DNA of 52,496 bases from Candidatus Pullichristensenella excrementigallinarum (GCA_018714825.1 DVMU01000088.1:1-52496), one strand, 5' to 3'; positions 24,227 through 33,777 are shown, counted from the stretch's first letter. Made by a program: numbers and translations. Notes: generated by a model not told the origin, from the sequence alone.

Positions 24227-25156
24227 GTGTATACAGTCTTTATCGACGGTCGGGAGGGAACGACCGGCCTGCGCATCTTTGACAGGCTTTCCCCTCGCTC
24301 CGACATAGAATTGATCGTCCTCCCCGAGGAAGAGCGCAAAAATCCGCAAAGGCGAAAGGAAGCCTTGAATCAATCGGACGCGGCGTTTCTCTGCCTGCCG
24401 GACGCGGCGGCCCGGGAAGCGGTTTCCATGGTGGAAAATCCGAAAACTGTGCTTCTGGACACCTCCACGGCGCACCGCACGCATCCGGATTGGGCCTACG
24501 GCTTTCCGGAGCTTTCCGAAGAGCATACGCAGAAGATTCTCAGCAGCAAGCGCATCGCCGTGCCGGGCTGCCATGCCAGCGGCTTCATTGCGCTGATTTA
24601 TCCTCTGATCGCCGCGGGGATTCTTTCCTATGAAGCCCTGTTGTGTTGCCACTCGCTGACCGGGTACAGCGGCGGCGGCAAAAAGATGATCGCGCAGTAC
24701 CGCGCGTGCGAGGATTCCTCGCTGGATGCGCCCCGTCCCTATGGCTGGACGCAGGCGCACAAGCATCTGCCGGAAATGACGCAGATCCCCGGATTGGCGC
24801 ACGCGCCCGCATTTTTGCCGGTGGTGGGCAATTTTTACAGCGGAATGCTGGTGAGCGTGCCCCTGCACCGCGCGCAGCTTCTAAACGGAGCGAGCATCGA
24901 CGAGGTGCGCTCTGCGCTCAGCGCCGCCTATGTGGGGAAAATCGTCTCGTACCGAGAGAGTCTTTTGGAAAACGGATTCCTTTCCGCGGGCGCGCTTTCG
25001 GGCAGCGACGCGATGCTGGTGAGCGTGGAGGGCAATGCGGAGCGGATGCAGCTTCTCGCCCTGTACGACAATCTCGGAAAGGGCGCCTCGGGCGCCGCGG
25101 TACAGGTTTTGAACATGATCATGGGCGTCGATGCGACGACGGGACTTCAACTGTGA
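24227..25156 (+). CDS. argC: N-acetyl-gamma-glutamyl-phosphate reductase (type 2)
   Basis: 309 aa, the short type-2 form. NADPH-binding motif DGREGTTGLRI (6-16), active-site Cys in VPGCHASGF, and the conserved HSLTGYSGGGKK. It reduces N-acetylglutamyl phosphate to the semialdehyde in arginine synthesis. The GTG at 24227 is preferred: AGGGGG lies 8 nt upstream and the protein then begins VYTVFIDG, as type-2 ArgC proteins do; an ATG at 24209 or 24203 would include that site. First gene of argC-argJ-argB-argD-carA-carB. Confidence 0.93.
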   Translation: MYTVFIDGREGTTGLRIFDRLSPRSDIELIVLPEEERKNPQRRKEALNQSDAAFLCLPDAAAREAVSMVENPKTVLLDTSTAHRTHPDWAYGFPELSEEHTQKILSSKRIAVPGCHASGFIALIYPLIAAGILSYEALLCCHSLTGYSGGGKKMIAQYRACEDSSLDAPRPYGWTQAHKHLPEMTQIPGLAHAPAFLPVVGNFYSGMLVSVPLHRAQLLNGASIDEVRSALSAAYVGKIVSYRESLLENGFLSAGALSGSDAMLVSVEGNAERMQLLALYDNLGKGASGAAVQVLNMIMGVDATTGLQL

Positions 25157-25167
25157 GGGGGAGAACA

Positions 25168-26379
25168 ATGAAGGAAATTCAAGGCGGCGTTTGCGCGCCC
25201 AAGGGATTTTTGGCCGGCGGCATTCACTGCGGCATTCGGAAAAACCGCGCCAAACGGGATCTGGCGCTGATCGTCAGCCGCACGCGGGCGGCCGCGGCGG
25301 CGGTATACACACAAAACCTGGTCAAGGGCGCGCCGCTTGCGGTGACCCGCGCCAATCTGGAAGACGGCTATGCGCAGGCGGTTGTGTGCAATAGCGGCAA
25401 TGCCAATACCTGCAATGCCGACGGGATCGAAATCGCCGAAAAGATGTGCCGCCTGGTAGAGGAAGCCGCGCAGATCCCGGCGCAGGACGTGATCGTCGCC
25501 TCCACGGGCGTGATCGGCCAACCGCTGCCCCTGGAGCCGATTGCGCAGGGCATGAAGCCCCTGGTCGCGGCGCTGGAGGAAGATTGCCTCGCGGCGGCCG
25601 AAGCCATCATGACCACGGACACGCGCGAGAAGGTCGTGGCGGTGGAATTCGAATTGGACGGCGTTACGGCGCGGCTGGGCGGCATCGCCAAGGGATCGGG
25701 CATGATCCATCCCAATATGGCGACCATGCTGGTATTCCTGACCACGGACGCGGCGATCTCCCCTGCCATGCTGCAAAAGGCGCTCTCGCGCGATGTGGAA
25801 AAGAGCTTCAACCGCATCAGCGTGGACGGCGACACTTCGACCAACGACATGTGCTCCATCCTGGCCAACGGCCTGGCGGGCAATCCGGAAATCTGCGAGG
25901 AAGGCCCTGCCTTTGAGGCCTTTGCCGAGGCGCTACACCACGTCACGGTCAAGCTCTGCAAGATGATCGCGCGCGACGGCGAAGGCGCGACCAAATTGCT
26001 CGAATGCCGCGTGACCGGCGCGCGCACGCAGCAGGCCGCGGATCTGTGCTCCAAGGCGGTGATCTGCTCCTCGCTGGTCAAGGCCGCGATGTTCGGTTCG
26101 GACGCCAACTGGGGCCGCGTACTCTGCGCGATCGGCTATGCGGGCGCGGAGGTGGACGTCCGGAAAATCGACGTGTCCTTCCGTTCCGCGGCGGGCGAGA
26201 TCGAAGTCTGCAAGGGCGGCGCGGGCGTTTCCTTCTCCGAGGAAGAGGCCAAGAAGATCCTCCTGGAAGAGAGCGTCGAAATCCTCGTGGATCTCCACGA
26301 CGGGGACGCGTATTCCTTTGCCTGGGGATGCGATCTTACTTATGACTATGTGAGAATCAACGGCGATTATCGCACCTGA
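25168..26379 (+). CDS. argJ: Glutamate N-acetyltransferase / amino-acid acetyltransferase
   Basis: 403 aa. The autocleavage site KGSGMIHPNMATML places the nucleophile at Thr186, splitting the protein into alpha and beta chains. ArgJ moves acetyl from N-acetylornithine to glutamate and so recycles it, which removes the need for ArgE. Whether it also uses acetyl-CoA (bifunctional) cannot be read from sequence. The start follows GGGGGAG; an upstream open frame is not preferred because it overlaps argC in full. Confidence 0.95.
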   Translation: MKEIQGGVCAPKGFLAGGIHCGIRKNRAKRDLALIVSRTRAAAAAVYTQNLVKGAPLAVTRANLEDGYAQAVVCNSGNANTCNADGIEIAEKMCRLVEEAAQIPAQDVIVASTGVIGQPLPLEPIAQGMKPLVAALEEDCLAAAEAIMTTDTREKVVAVEFELDGVTARLGGIAKGSGMIHPNMATMLVFLTTDAAISPAMLQKALSRDVEKSFNRISVDGDTSTNDMCSILANGLAGNPEICEEGPAFEAFAEALHHVTVKLCKMIARDGEGATKLLECRVTGARTQQAADLCSKAVICSSLVKAAMFGSDANWGRVLCAIGYAGAEVDVRKIDVSFRSAAGEIEVCKGGAGVSFSEEEAKKILLEESVEILVDLHDGDAYSFAWGCDLTYDYVRINGDYRT

Positions 26380-26421
26380 GATCCCTTTCCCCCATTTCGA
26401 TCATCGCAGGAGGAAACTCGC

Positions 26422-27273
26422 ATGACCAACAATCAGCAGCGCGCGGAAATTCTCGTACAGGCGCTTCCCTATATTCAAAAGTACAACGGCAAAATCGTCT
26501 GCGTCAAATACGGCGGCAACGCCATGATCAACGAAGATCTGAAGGTCTCCGTAATGCGGGATATCGTCCTTCTCTCGCTGGTCGGCGTCAAGGTCGTGCT
26601 GATTCACGGCGGCGGCCCGGAAATTACCCAGATGCTCTCGCGCATCGGCAAAAAATCCGAATTTGTGGGCGGTCTGCGCGTGACCGACAGGGAAACCGCG
26701 GACGTGGTGCAAATGGTGCTTTCCGGAAAGATCAACAAGGGGCTTGTCAACCTGCTCGAATCCATCGGAGGAAAATCCATCGGCCTTTGCGGCATGGACG
26801 GCCACCTCATCCAGGCCCGTCCCCTGAAAGAAGAATTGGGGTATGTGGGCGAAATCGTCCAGACCAATGTGCAGCCGATTCTGGATGTTTTGCGCATGGG
26901 ATATATCCCGGTGGTTTCCACGGTGGGCTGTGATATGGAGGGCAATACCTACAACATCAATGCCGATACCGCCGCCGCCCGCATCGCCGGCGAACTGGGC
27001 GCGGAATGCATGGTGACCATGACCGATATCGAAGGCGTACTGCGCGACAAGGATGATCCCACGACGCTGATCAAGGTCATTCGCCTCTCGGAGATTCCCG
27101 AACTTACCCAGACGGGCGTTCTCTGTGGCGGAATGATTCCCAAGGTGCAGTGCTGCGTGGACGCGGTGGAACGCGGGGTCAAAAAAGTCTTTATTATCGA
27201 CGGCCGGGTTCCCCACGCGGCGCTGATCGAGCTTTTGACGGACGAGGGCATCGGCACCATGATTTGCGCCTGA
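26422..27273 (+). CDS. argB: N-acetylglutamate kinase
   Basis: 283 aa amino-acid-kinase fold. Conserved blocks are VKYGGNAM (residues 23-30), IHGGGPEI, the nucleotide-binding GGMIPKV, and the DAVERGVKKVFIIDGRVPHA C-terminal region. An N-terminal helix precedes the first strand (residues 1-20), a feature of the hexameric arginine-inhibited form, so feedback control is likely. AGGAGG precedes the start. Confidence 0.96.
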   Translation: MTNNQQRAEILVQALPYIQKYNGKIVCVKYGGNAMINEDLKVSVMRDIVLLSLVGVKVVLIHGGGPEITQMLSRIGKKSEFVGGLRVTDRETADVVQMVLSGKINKGLVNLLESIGGKSIGLCGMDGHLIQARPLKEELGYVGEIVQTNVQPILDVLRMGYIPVVSTVGCDMEGNTYNINADTAAARIAGELGAECMVTMTDIEGVLRDKDDPTTLIKVIRLSEIPELTQTGVLCGGMIPKVQCCVDAVERGVKKVFIIDGRVPHAALIELLTDEGIGTMICA

Positions 27274-27353
27274 CACACTCCACGAACCATTACAGGACAA
27301 ATCCTCGCGTTTTTTAAAACCCGGCGGCGGGTGTTTTAAGGAGGTCTATATTT

Positions 27354-28511
27354 ATGCAAGAGATTGCCAAGACATGCGAACAATATGTTGCCCATACCTA
27401 TAAACGTTTTCCCGTGACGCTGGTGCGCGGAAAGGGCGCCATTCTCCTGGACGAGGCGGGCAAAAAATACATCGATCTGGGCAGCGGCATCGCGGTCAAC
27501 GCCTTCGGCGTGGCCGATGACAAGTGGGCCGCAGCCGTGACGCGCCAGTTGACCACCCTGCAACACACCTGCAACCTCTATTATGCCGAGCCCTGCGCCA
27601 AGCTCGCCGAAATGCTCTGCGAGCGCACGGGCATGAAGAAGGTCTTCTTCTCCAATTCCGGCGCGGAAGCCAACGAATGCATGATCAAAGCCGCGCGCAA
27701 ATACGGCGAGCAGACCGGGCGCGACACCATCATCACCCTGAAAGACAGCTTCCACGGCCGCACGATCGCGACCCTCGCGGCGACCGGGCAGGATGTCTTT
27801 CATCAGCATTTTGGCCCATTCCCCGCAGGCTTCGAATACGCGCAGCCAAATGATCTGGCGAGCGTGCAGGCCATCGCGGATGCGGGCAAAGCCTGCGCGG
27901 TTATGTTGGAAATCGTGCAGGGGGAGGGCGGCGTCCGGCCGCTGAGCGGAGAATTTCTGCGCGGCGTGGAAAAGCTCTGCCGGGAGAAGGATATGCTCCT
28001 GCTCGTGGACGAGGTGCAGACCGGAAACGGCCGCTCGGGGCAGTTGTACGCCTACATGTGCCACGATCTTTCGCCCGATCTGGTCTCGACGGCCAAGGGC
28101 CTGGGCGGTGGGCTTCCCATCGGCGCCACGCTCTTTGGCGAAAAGGTACAGGATATTCTCACTTACGGCGACCACGGTTCCACCTTCGGCGGCAATCCGG
28201 TCTGCTGCGCGGGCGGCGTGAGCATCCTCGAGCGCATCGATGAAACGCTGCTTGCGGGCGTGCGCGAGCGTTCGGCCTACATTGTCGGCCAGTTGGAAGG
28301 CGCCAAGGGCGTGCGGAGCGTTTCGGGCCTGGGCTTGATGCTGGGCATCGAGACCGACCGGCCGGCCGCGGACATCGTCAACGAATGCATTCGCAGGGGC
28401 GTTCTGCTCCTCACTGCCAAGCACAAATTGCGCCTGCTTCCCGCGCTCAACATCGGCTGGGACGAATTGCGCGAAGCCATCCGCATTCTGAAAGAGGTGA
28501 TCGCCGGGTGA
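27354..28511 (+). CDS. argD: Acetylornithine aminotransferase
   Basis: 385 aa class-III aminotransferase. Pyridoxal-phosphate lysine is Lys248 in STAKGLGGGLPIGA, with the cofactor aspartate in LLVDEVQTG (Asp219). It converts N-acetylglutamate semialdehyde to N-acetylornithine; relatives can also act in lysine synthesis. The 80-nt gap after argB holds a GC-rich hairpin flanked by TTTTTTAAAA and AAAACACC-type sequence, a possible processing or partial stop site. AAGGAGG is 9 nt before the ATG. The stop overlaps the carA GTG by 4 nt. Confidence 0.95.
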   Translation: MQEIAKTCEQYVAHTYKRFPVTLVRGKGAILLDEAGKKYIDLGSGIAVNAFGVADDKWAAAVTRQLTTLQHTCNLYYAEPCAKLAEMLCERTGMKKVFFSNSGAEANECMIKAARKYGEQTGRDTIITLKDSFHGRTIATLAATGQDVFHQHFGPFPAGFEYAQPNDLASVQAIADAGKACAVMLEIVQGEGGVRPLSGEFLRGVEKLCREKDMLLLVDEVQTGNGRSGQLYAYMCHDLSPDLVSTAKGLGGGLPIGATLFGEKVQDILTYGDHGSTFGGNPVCCAGGVSILERIDETLLAGVRERSAYIVGQLEGAKGVRSVSGLGLMLGIETDRPAADIVNECIRRGVLLLTAKHKLRLLPALNIGWDELREAIRILKEVIAG

Positions 28512-29575
28512 AGCGGCGGTATCTGACCCTGGCCTCGGGCGCGGTGTTCGAGGGCTGGGCCTTTGGGGCCGATCTGGAAACCGTGGGCGAATTGGTGTTC
28601 ACCACCGGCATGACCGGCTATATCGAAACCCTGACCGATCCGAGCTATTTCGGGCAGATCGTGGTGCAGACCTTCCCCCTGATCGGCAATTATGGAATCA
28701 TCGAAGAGGATTTTGAGGGGCGCTCCCTTTTGCGGGGATACGTCGTGCGCGAATGGTGCGACGCGCCCTCGAATTTCCGCTGTCAATACGATCTGGATAC
28801 CTTTCTGCGCGCGCGGAACATCCCGGGATTGTGGGGCGTGGACACGCGCGAGATCACGCGCACCCTGCGCGAAGAAGGCGTGATGAACGCCCTTATTTCC
28901 GATGCGCCGCCGCAGGATCTTTCCTCGATCCGCGCCTATCGCATTCAGGATGCGGTGCATTGCGCCTGCACAAGAGAAAAGGCGATCTTCCCCGCAAAAG
29001 AAGAACAATACCGCGTGGCGCTGATTGATTACGGCGCGAAGCAAAACATCGTGTGCGAATTGAACGCGCGCGGCTGTTCGGTGGAGGAGTTCCCCTGCGA
29101 TACCCCGGCCCAGGCCATCCTCCAAGGAGGGTACGACGGCGTGATGCTCTCCAACGGCCCGGGCGACCCGGCGGACAATCCCTTTGAAATCGAGCAGATT
29201 CGCGCCCTGATGGGGAAGCTGCCGGTCTTCGGCATCTGCCTGGGCCATCAGATGATGGCGCTTTCACAGGGCGGAGAGACGATCAAGCTCAAATACGGCC
29301 ATCGCGGGGGCAACCAGCCGGTGCGCGATTTGCAGGGAACCCGCACCTATATCACATCGCAAAATCACGGCTACGCGGTCAAAACCGCGGGGGAGGCGGG
29401 CATTTTGCGCTATGAAAACGCCAACGACCACACCTGCGAGGGCGTGGATTATCCGGATCTGAATGCGTTTTCCGTGCAATTCCATCCCGAAGCCTGCTCC
29501 GGGCCGCACGATACTTCCTTCCTTTTCGACCGCTTTGTCTCCATGATGGGAGGTGCGCGCCATGCCGATGCTTGA
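28508..29575 (+). CDS. carA: Carbamoyl-phosphate synthase small subunit (glutaminase)
   Basis: 355 aa. The class-I amidotransferase triad is Cys244 (GICLGHQ), His326 and Glu328 (FHPEA); the N-terminal small-subunit domain (about 1-145) is complete. It supplies ammonia from glutamine to CarB. The GTG start overlaps the argD stop (GTGA); GAGG lies about 10 nt upstream. Location behind argD suggests an arginine-dedicated carbamoyl-phosphate synthase. Confidence 0.95.
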   Translation: MKRRYLTLASGAVFEGWAFGADLETVGELVFTTGMTGYIETLTDPSYFGQIVVQTFPLIGNYGIIEEDFEGRSLLRGYVVREWCDAPSNFRCQYDLDTFLRARNIPGLWGVDTREITRTLREEGVMNALISDAPPQDLSSIRAYRIQDAVHCACTREKAIFPAKEEQYRVALIDYGAKQNIVCELNARGCSVEEFPCDTPAQAILQGGYDGVMLSNGPGDPADNPFEIEQIRALMGKLPVFGICLGHQMMALSQGGETIKLKYGHRGGNQPVRDLQGTRTYITSQNHGYAVKTAGEAGILRYENANDHTCEGVDYPDLNAFSVQFHPEACSGPHDTSFLFDRFVSMMGGARHADA

Positions 29576-32500
29576 GGGCATTCGCAAAGTCATGATGATC
29601 GGTTCCGGCCCGATTGTGATCGGGCAGGCCGCGGAATTCGATTACGCGGGCACGCAGGCCTGCCGGGTCCTCAAGGACGCGGGGCTGAACGTGGTGCTGG
29701 TCAATTCCAACCCCGCCACCATCATGACCGACCGCAATCTGGCGGACGAGACGTATCTGGAACCCCTGACCGTGGAGACCATCCGCCGCATCATCGAAAA
29801 AGAGCGGCCGGACGGCCTGCTGGCAGGCTTTGGCGGGCAGACGGGACTGACCGTCTCCTCGCAACTGGCCCGGGAAGGCTTCCTGGAAAAGATGGGCGTG
29901 CGCCTTCTGGGCACCCCGGCGGAAGCCATCGACCGCGCCGAAGACCGCGAGCTTTTCAAGGAAACCATGGAAAAGATCGGCCAGCCGCTGATTCCCTCGG
30001 CAACCGCGACGGACCTTGCGCAGTCGCTGGAGATCGCCGAAGAGATTGGCTATCCGGTCATCGTGCGTCCGGCGTTCACGCTGGGCGGCGGGGGCGGAGG
30101 CGTGGCCAACGACGCGCGGGAACTGCGCGAGGTGGCTACCATCGGCCTGGAGGCCAGCCCGATTCACCAGATCCTGGTGGAAAAATACATCTACGGATGG
30201 AAGGAAATCGAATTTGAAGTCATGCGCGATGGGGCGGGCAACGCCATCGCCGTGTGCTCGATGGAGAATTTCGATCCGGTCGGCGTCCATACGGGGGATT
30301 CCATCGTTGTCGCCCCGGCGCTGACGCTCTCCAACCGCGAATACCAGATGCTGCGCACCGCAGCGCTGAATATCATCGAGGCCCTGGGCGTGGTCGGCGG
30401 CTGCAATTGCCAGTTCGCGCTGGACCCCCAGAGCTTCCAATACGCGGTCATCGAAGTCAACCCGCGCGTTTCGCGCTCCTCGGCGCTGGCCTCCAAGGCC
30501 ACCGGCTATCCCATCGCTAAGGTGGCTGCCAAGATCGCGCTGGGATACACGCTCGATGAAATTCCCAACGACGTGACCGGCAAGACCTGCGCCTGCTTTG
30601 AGCCGGCGGTGGATTATGTGGTGGTCAAACTGCCGCGCTGGCCGTTTGACAAGTTCGCGCACGCCAGCCGCAAACTGGGCACGCAGATGAAGGCCACGGG
30701 CGAGGTCATGTCGATCGCCCCTTCGTTTGAAATGGCGCTGATGAAGGCCGTGCGCGGAGCGGAAATCGGGCAGGATACGCTCCGCCTCCATCAGGAAGGC
30801 GACGTGCTCGAACGCCTGCGCGCCATGGACGACCGGCGGCTGTTTACCGTGTTCGAGGCCATCCGCAAGGGAATTTCCCTGGATGAGATCTTTGCCATTA
30901 CGCGCATCGACCGCTTTTTCCTTTCCAAATTGCGGAACCTGGCGGAATACGAGGATTCCCTGGCGGGCGGGCTGACGGAAGAACTCTACCGCAAGGGCAA
31001 ATCCCTGGGCTACACGGACGCGGCGCTAAAGCGCCTCTCCGGCTGCGAGACGCCCGCGTTTTCCGGCTATTCCTACAAGATGGTGGATACCTGCGCCGCC
31101 GAATTCGACGCCAAGACGCCCTATTTCTATGCTACTTATGCAGAGGAATGCGAATCGCGGCGCTTCCCCCGGTCGGGCAAGCCCACGATCCTGGTGCTCG
31201 GCTCCGGGCCAATCCGCATTGGTCAAGGCATTGAGTTCGACTATTCGAGCGTGCATTGCGTCAAGACCCTGCGCAATCTGGGATACGAAGTGGCCATCGT
31301 CAACAACAATCCCGAAACCGTCTCGACCGACTATGACACCGCCGACCGGCTGTATTTCGAGCCGCTGACCGAAGAGGACGTGCTCAGCGTCATCCGGGTG
31401 GAAAACCCGGTGGGCGTGGTGGTGGCCTTCGGCGGACAGACGGCCGTCAAATTGGCCAAGGGTCTGGATCGGCACGGCATAAAGATCCTGGGCACCTCCG
31501 CCGAGGGCATCGATCTGGCCGAGGACCGCGAGCGATTCGACGCCATGCTGGAAACCCTGGGCATCCGCCGTCCGGCCGGCATGGGCGTGCTGACCGAGGA
31601 GGACGCGGTCCAGGCGGCGGAGCGGCTCGGCTATCCGGTATTGGTGCGGCCCAGCTACGTCATCGGCGGGCAGAACATGACCATCGCCTACACGGAGGCG
31701 GAAGTGCGCCGCTACATGGCGACCATCCTCTCCGGCGGCATTGAAAACCCCGTGCTGGTGGACAAATACATGCCGGGAACCGAATTGGAAGTGGACGTGA
31801 TTTCCGATGGCGAGGACGTCCTGATCCCCGGCATCATGGAGCACATCGAGCGCGCGGGCGTGCATTCGGGCGATTCCATCGCCGTCTATCCGCCCTACAA
31901 CCTCACCGACGGGATGCGCGCGCAGCTTGTCCAGTGCTCGCAAAAGCTGGCGCTGGCGCTGGGCACGAAGGGCCTGGTCAACATCCAATACCTGATCTAT
32001 CGGGGCGAATTGTACGTCATCGAGGTCAATCCCCGCGCCAGCCGGACCATTCCCTACATCAGCAAGGTCACGGGCGTTCCGATGGTAGACCTGGCAAGCC
32101 GCGTGATGCTCGGGCAAAAGCTGCGGGATCTGGGCTTTGGCAGCGGACTGTACCGCACGCCGCCCTATTACGCGGTGAAGGTGCCGGTGTTCTCCTTTGA
32201 AAAGCTCAACGATGTCAACAGCTATCTCGGGCCGGAAATGAAATCCACCGGCGAAGTATTGGGCGTGGGCAAGAATCTGACCGAGGCGCTCTTCAAGGGG
32301 CTGCGGGCCGCGGGCATCCGCGTTCCGGACGCGGGGAAACCGCTGGGCGTACTGCTGAGCGTGGACGATCACGATCACGACGATCTGGTCAATCTGGCCA
32401 AGAAGCTCTATGACCTGGGCGCGAAGATGTACGCGACCCGCACCACCGCCCATACCATCCGGCAACTGGGCATTGATGTGGAGGAAATTCCCGGCATCGG

Positions 32501-33581
32501 CGAATCGGAGGATGCGTTCCATCTCATGCAGAGCGGAAAGGTCAGCTATGTCGTCTACACCGGCGCAATCTACGATCGGACCATCGAGGATTACATTGCC
32601 CTCAGCCGTCGGGCGCTGGCGCTCTCCATCGCCTGCCTGACTTCGCTGGACACGGCAAACGCCCTCGCCGACATCCTCAAGAGCCGCTTCAACGAAAAAA
32701 ATACCGAGCTTGTGGACATCAACCACATGCGTACCCAGCGCGAACATCTGCGCTTTTCCAAGATGCAGGCCTCGGGAACGGACTATATCGTGGTGGACAA
32801 CCGCCCGGGTCAGGTCTCGTGCGCGGAATCGCTGTGCGTGAGCCTGTGCGACCGGCACTTCGGCGTGGGCGGGGATGGCATTGCCCTGATCGAACCCAGC
32901 GACATTGCCGACGCCCGGATGCGCATGTTCAATTCCGACGGAAGCGAGGGCGGCATGGCGGGCGGCTGCCTGATGCTGGTGGGCAAATATCTGCACGATC
33001 GCGGCATTGCGCAGGGCGAAAGCCTCCTGGTCGAGGCCGGAGGCGCCTGCAAGCGGGTCGATCTGTTCCTCAGCGATGGGAAGGTCACCTCCGCGCGCGT
33101 GGACATGGGCTGCCCCCAATTTTCACCCGAAGCGGTGCCGGTGCTCCTCTCGGGAGAAAGCGTGATCGATCGGCCCGTGGAAATCCGCGGCGAGGAATAC
33201 CGGATAACCTGCCTCTCGATGGGCAATCCGCATTGCGTGGTCTTCCTGGATCGGGTGGACGCGCTCGATTTGGCCAAGATCGGCCCCCGATTCGAAACCG
33301 CGCCGCTCTTCCCCGAACGCGTGAATACGGAATTCGTGCGCGTGGTCAACGAACGCACGCTCAAGATGCGCGTGTGGGAACGCGGAAACGGCGAAACCCT
33401 GGCCTGCGGCACCGGCGCGTGCGCGGCCGTGGTGGCGGCGGTGAAAAACGGCTTCTGCCCCGAAGGTGTGGATATCACCGTAAAGCTCCCGGGCGGCGAT
33501 CTGACCGTTCAATATCGGGACGGACACGTCTATCTGATGGGCAGCACCGCCCTGGTCTTTGAAGGAGAAATCGAATATTGA
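29562..33581 (+). CDS. carB: Carbamoyl-phosphate synthase large subunit fused to a DapF-like domain
   Basis: 1339 aa in one uninterrupted frame. Residues 1-1062 are a full CarB: first ATP-grasp half, oligomerisation region, second ATP-grasp half (starts near TILVLGSGPIRIGQG), and the allosteric MGS domain (KPLGVLLSV ... CLTSLDTANA). Residues 1063-1339 are a complete diaminopimelate-epimerase-like domain, joined with no linker at LRFSKM, where DapF proteins normally begin MRFSKM. Its second catalytic Cys (Cys1282, LACGTGA), the MGNPHC, RVNTEF and WERG motifs remain, but the first catalytic Cys motif CGNG reads A1133-G-G-C and the GNDF motif reads GTDY. Epimerase activity is therefore doubtful. 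The ATG at 29562 overlaps carA by 14 nt. The CarB half should be active. Confidence 0.93.
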   Translation: MPMLEGIRKVMMIGSGPIVIGQAAEFDYAGTQACRVLKDAGLNVVLVNSNPATIMTDRNLADETYLEPLTVETIRRIIEKERPDGLLAGFGGQTGLTVSSQLAREGFLEKMGVRLLGTPAEAIDRAEDRELFKETMEKIGQPLIPSATATDLAQSLEIAEEIGYPVIVRPAFTLGGGGGGVANDARELREVATIGLEASPIHQILVEKYIYGWKEIEFEVMRDGAGNAIAVCSMENFDPVGVHTGDSIVVAPALTLSNREYQMLRTAALNIIEALGVVGGCNCQFALDPQSFQYAVIEVNPRVSRSSALASKATGYPIAKVAAKIALGYTLDEIPNDVTGKTCACFEPAVDYVVVKLPRWPFDKFAHASRKLGTQMKATGEVMSIAPSFEMALMKAVRGAEIGQDTLRLHQEGDVLERLRAMDDRRLFTVFEAIRKGISLDEIFAITRIDRFFLSKLRNLAEYEDSLAGGLTEELYRKGKSLGYTDAALKRLSGCETPAFSGYSYKMVDTCAAEFDAKTPYFYATYAEECESRRFPRSGKPTILVLGSGPIRIGQGIEFDYSSVHCVKTLRNLGYEVAIVNNNPETVSTDYDTADRLYFEPLTEEDVLSVIRVENPVGVVVAFGGQTAVKLAKGLDRHGIKILGTSAEGIDLAEDRERFDAMLETLGIRRPAGMGVLTEEDAVQAAERLGYPVLVRPSYVIGGQNMTIAYTEAEVRRYMATILSGGIENPVLVDKYMPGTELEVDVISDGEDVLIPGIMEHIERAGVHSGDSIAVYPPYNLTDGMRAQLVQCSQKLALALGTKGLVNIQYLIYRGELYVIEVNPRASRTIPYISKVTGVPMVDLASRVMLGQKLRDLGFGSGLYRTPPYYAVKVPVFSFEKLNDVNSYLGPEMKSTGEVLGVGKNLTEALFKGLRAAGIRVPDAGKPLGVLLSVDDHDHDDLVNLAKKLYDLGAKMYATRTTAHTIRQLGIDVEEIPGIGESEDAFHLMQSGKVSYVVYTGAIYDRTIEDYIALSRRALALSIACLTSLDTANALADILKSRFNEKNTELVDINHMRTQREHLRFSKMQASGTDYIVVDNRPGQVSCAESLCVSLCDRHFGVGGDGIALIEPSDIADARMRMFNSDGSEGGMAGGCLMLVGKYLHDRGIAQGESLLVEAGGACKRVDLFLSDGKVTSARVDMGCPQFSPEAVPVLLSGESVIDRPVEIRGEEYRITCLSMGNPHCVVFLDRVDALDLAKIGPRFETAPLFPERVNTEFVRVVNERTLKMRVWERGNGETLACGTGACAAVVAAVKNGFCPEGVDITVKLPGGDLTVQYRDGHVYLMGSTALVFEGEIEY

Positions 33582-33591
33582 TGCGAAAGAG

Positions 33592-33643
33592 GCTCCGGAA
33601 AAACCGAGCGCGACGTACACGCCGCCGCGCTCGATTTGGAAGG
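33592..33643 (-). repeat. 52-bp hairpin repeat, copy A
   Basis: The reverse complement is identical over all 52 nt to 52405-52456. It contains an 11-bp stem (one G-U pair) with a 7-nt loop followed by GTTTTTCC on the minus strand, so it can act as a terminator in that direction. It lies 10 nt after the carB-dapF stop. Confidence 0.85.
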
Positions 33644-33672
33644 CCTCTTCTCGCAAAGCTTTTGGGACACGC

Positions 33673-33711
33673 AAAATCGCTTCCCCATTCGGATTGGAGA
33701 AGCGATTTTTT
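33673..33711. terminator. Bidirectional terminator between carB and ileS
   Basis: AAAATCGCTTC (33673-33683) pairs with GAAGCGATTTT (33699-33709), then TT on the plus strand; on the minus strand the stem also ends in TTTT. It serves the convergent carB and ileS transcripts. Confidence 0.8.
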
Positions 33712-33733
33712 GCAGACATTTTTGTCGAACGGC

Positions 33734-33765
33734 GCGGGCCGGACGCGCGGCGGCGTCCGGCCCGC
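33734..33765. terminator. Strong GC hairpin after ileS
   Basis: GCGGGCCGGACGC (33734-33746) pairs perfectly with 33753-33765 around a 6-nt loop, 12 nt past the ileS stop. No T-tract follows directly. Confidence 0.6.
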
Positions 33766-33777
33766 CTGTCTCTTGTT

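Noticed and set aside
24643..25167. A 5' extension of argJ by about 175 codons
   Set aside because: It overlaps argC entirely, has an Arg-rich composition, and the ATG at 25168 has a strong ribosome binding site and begins at the normal ArgJ N-terminus.
31026..33119. A 697-codon open frame on the minus strand within carB
   Set aside because: Antisense shadow of carB with low-complexity His/Ala/Gly composition and no homology I recognise. Long antisense frames at 5526-7454, 7207-8757 and 42482-44545 were rejected for the same reason.
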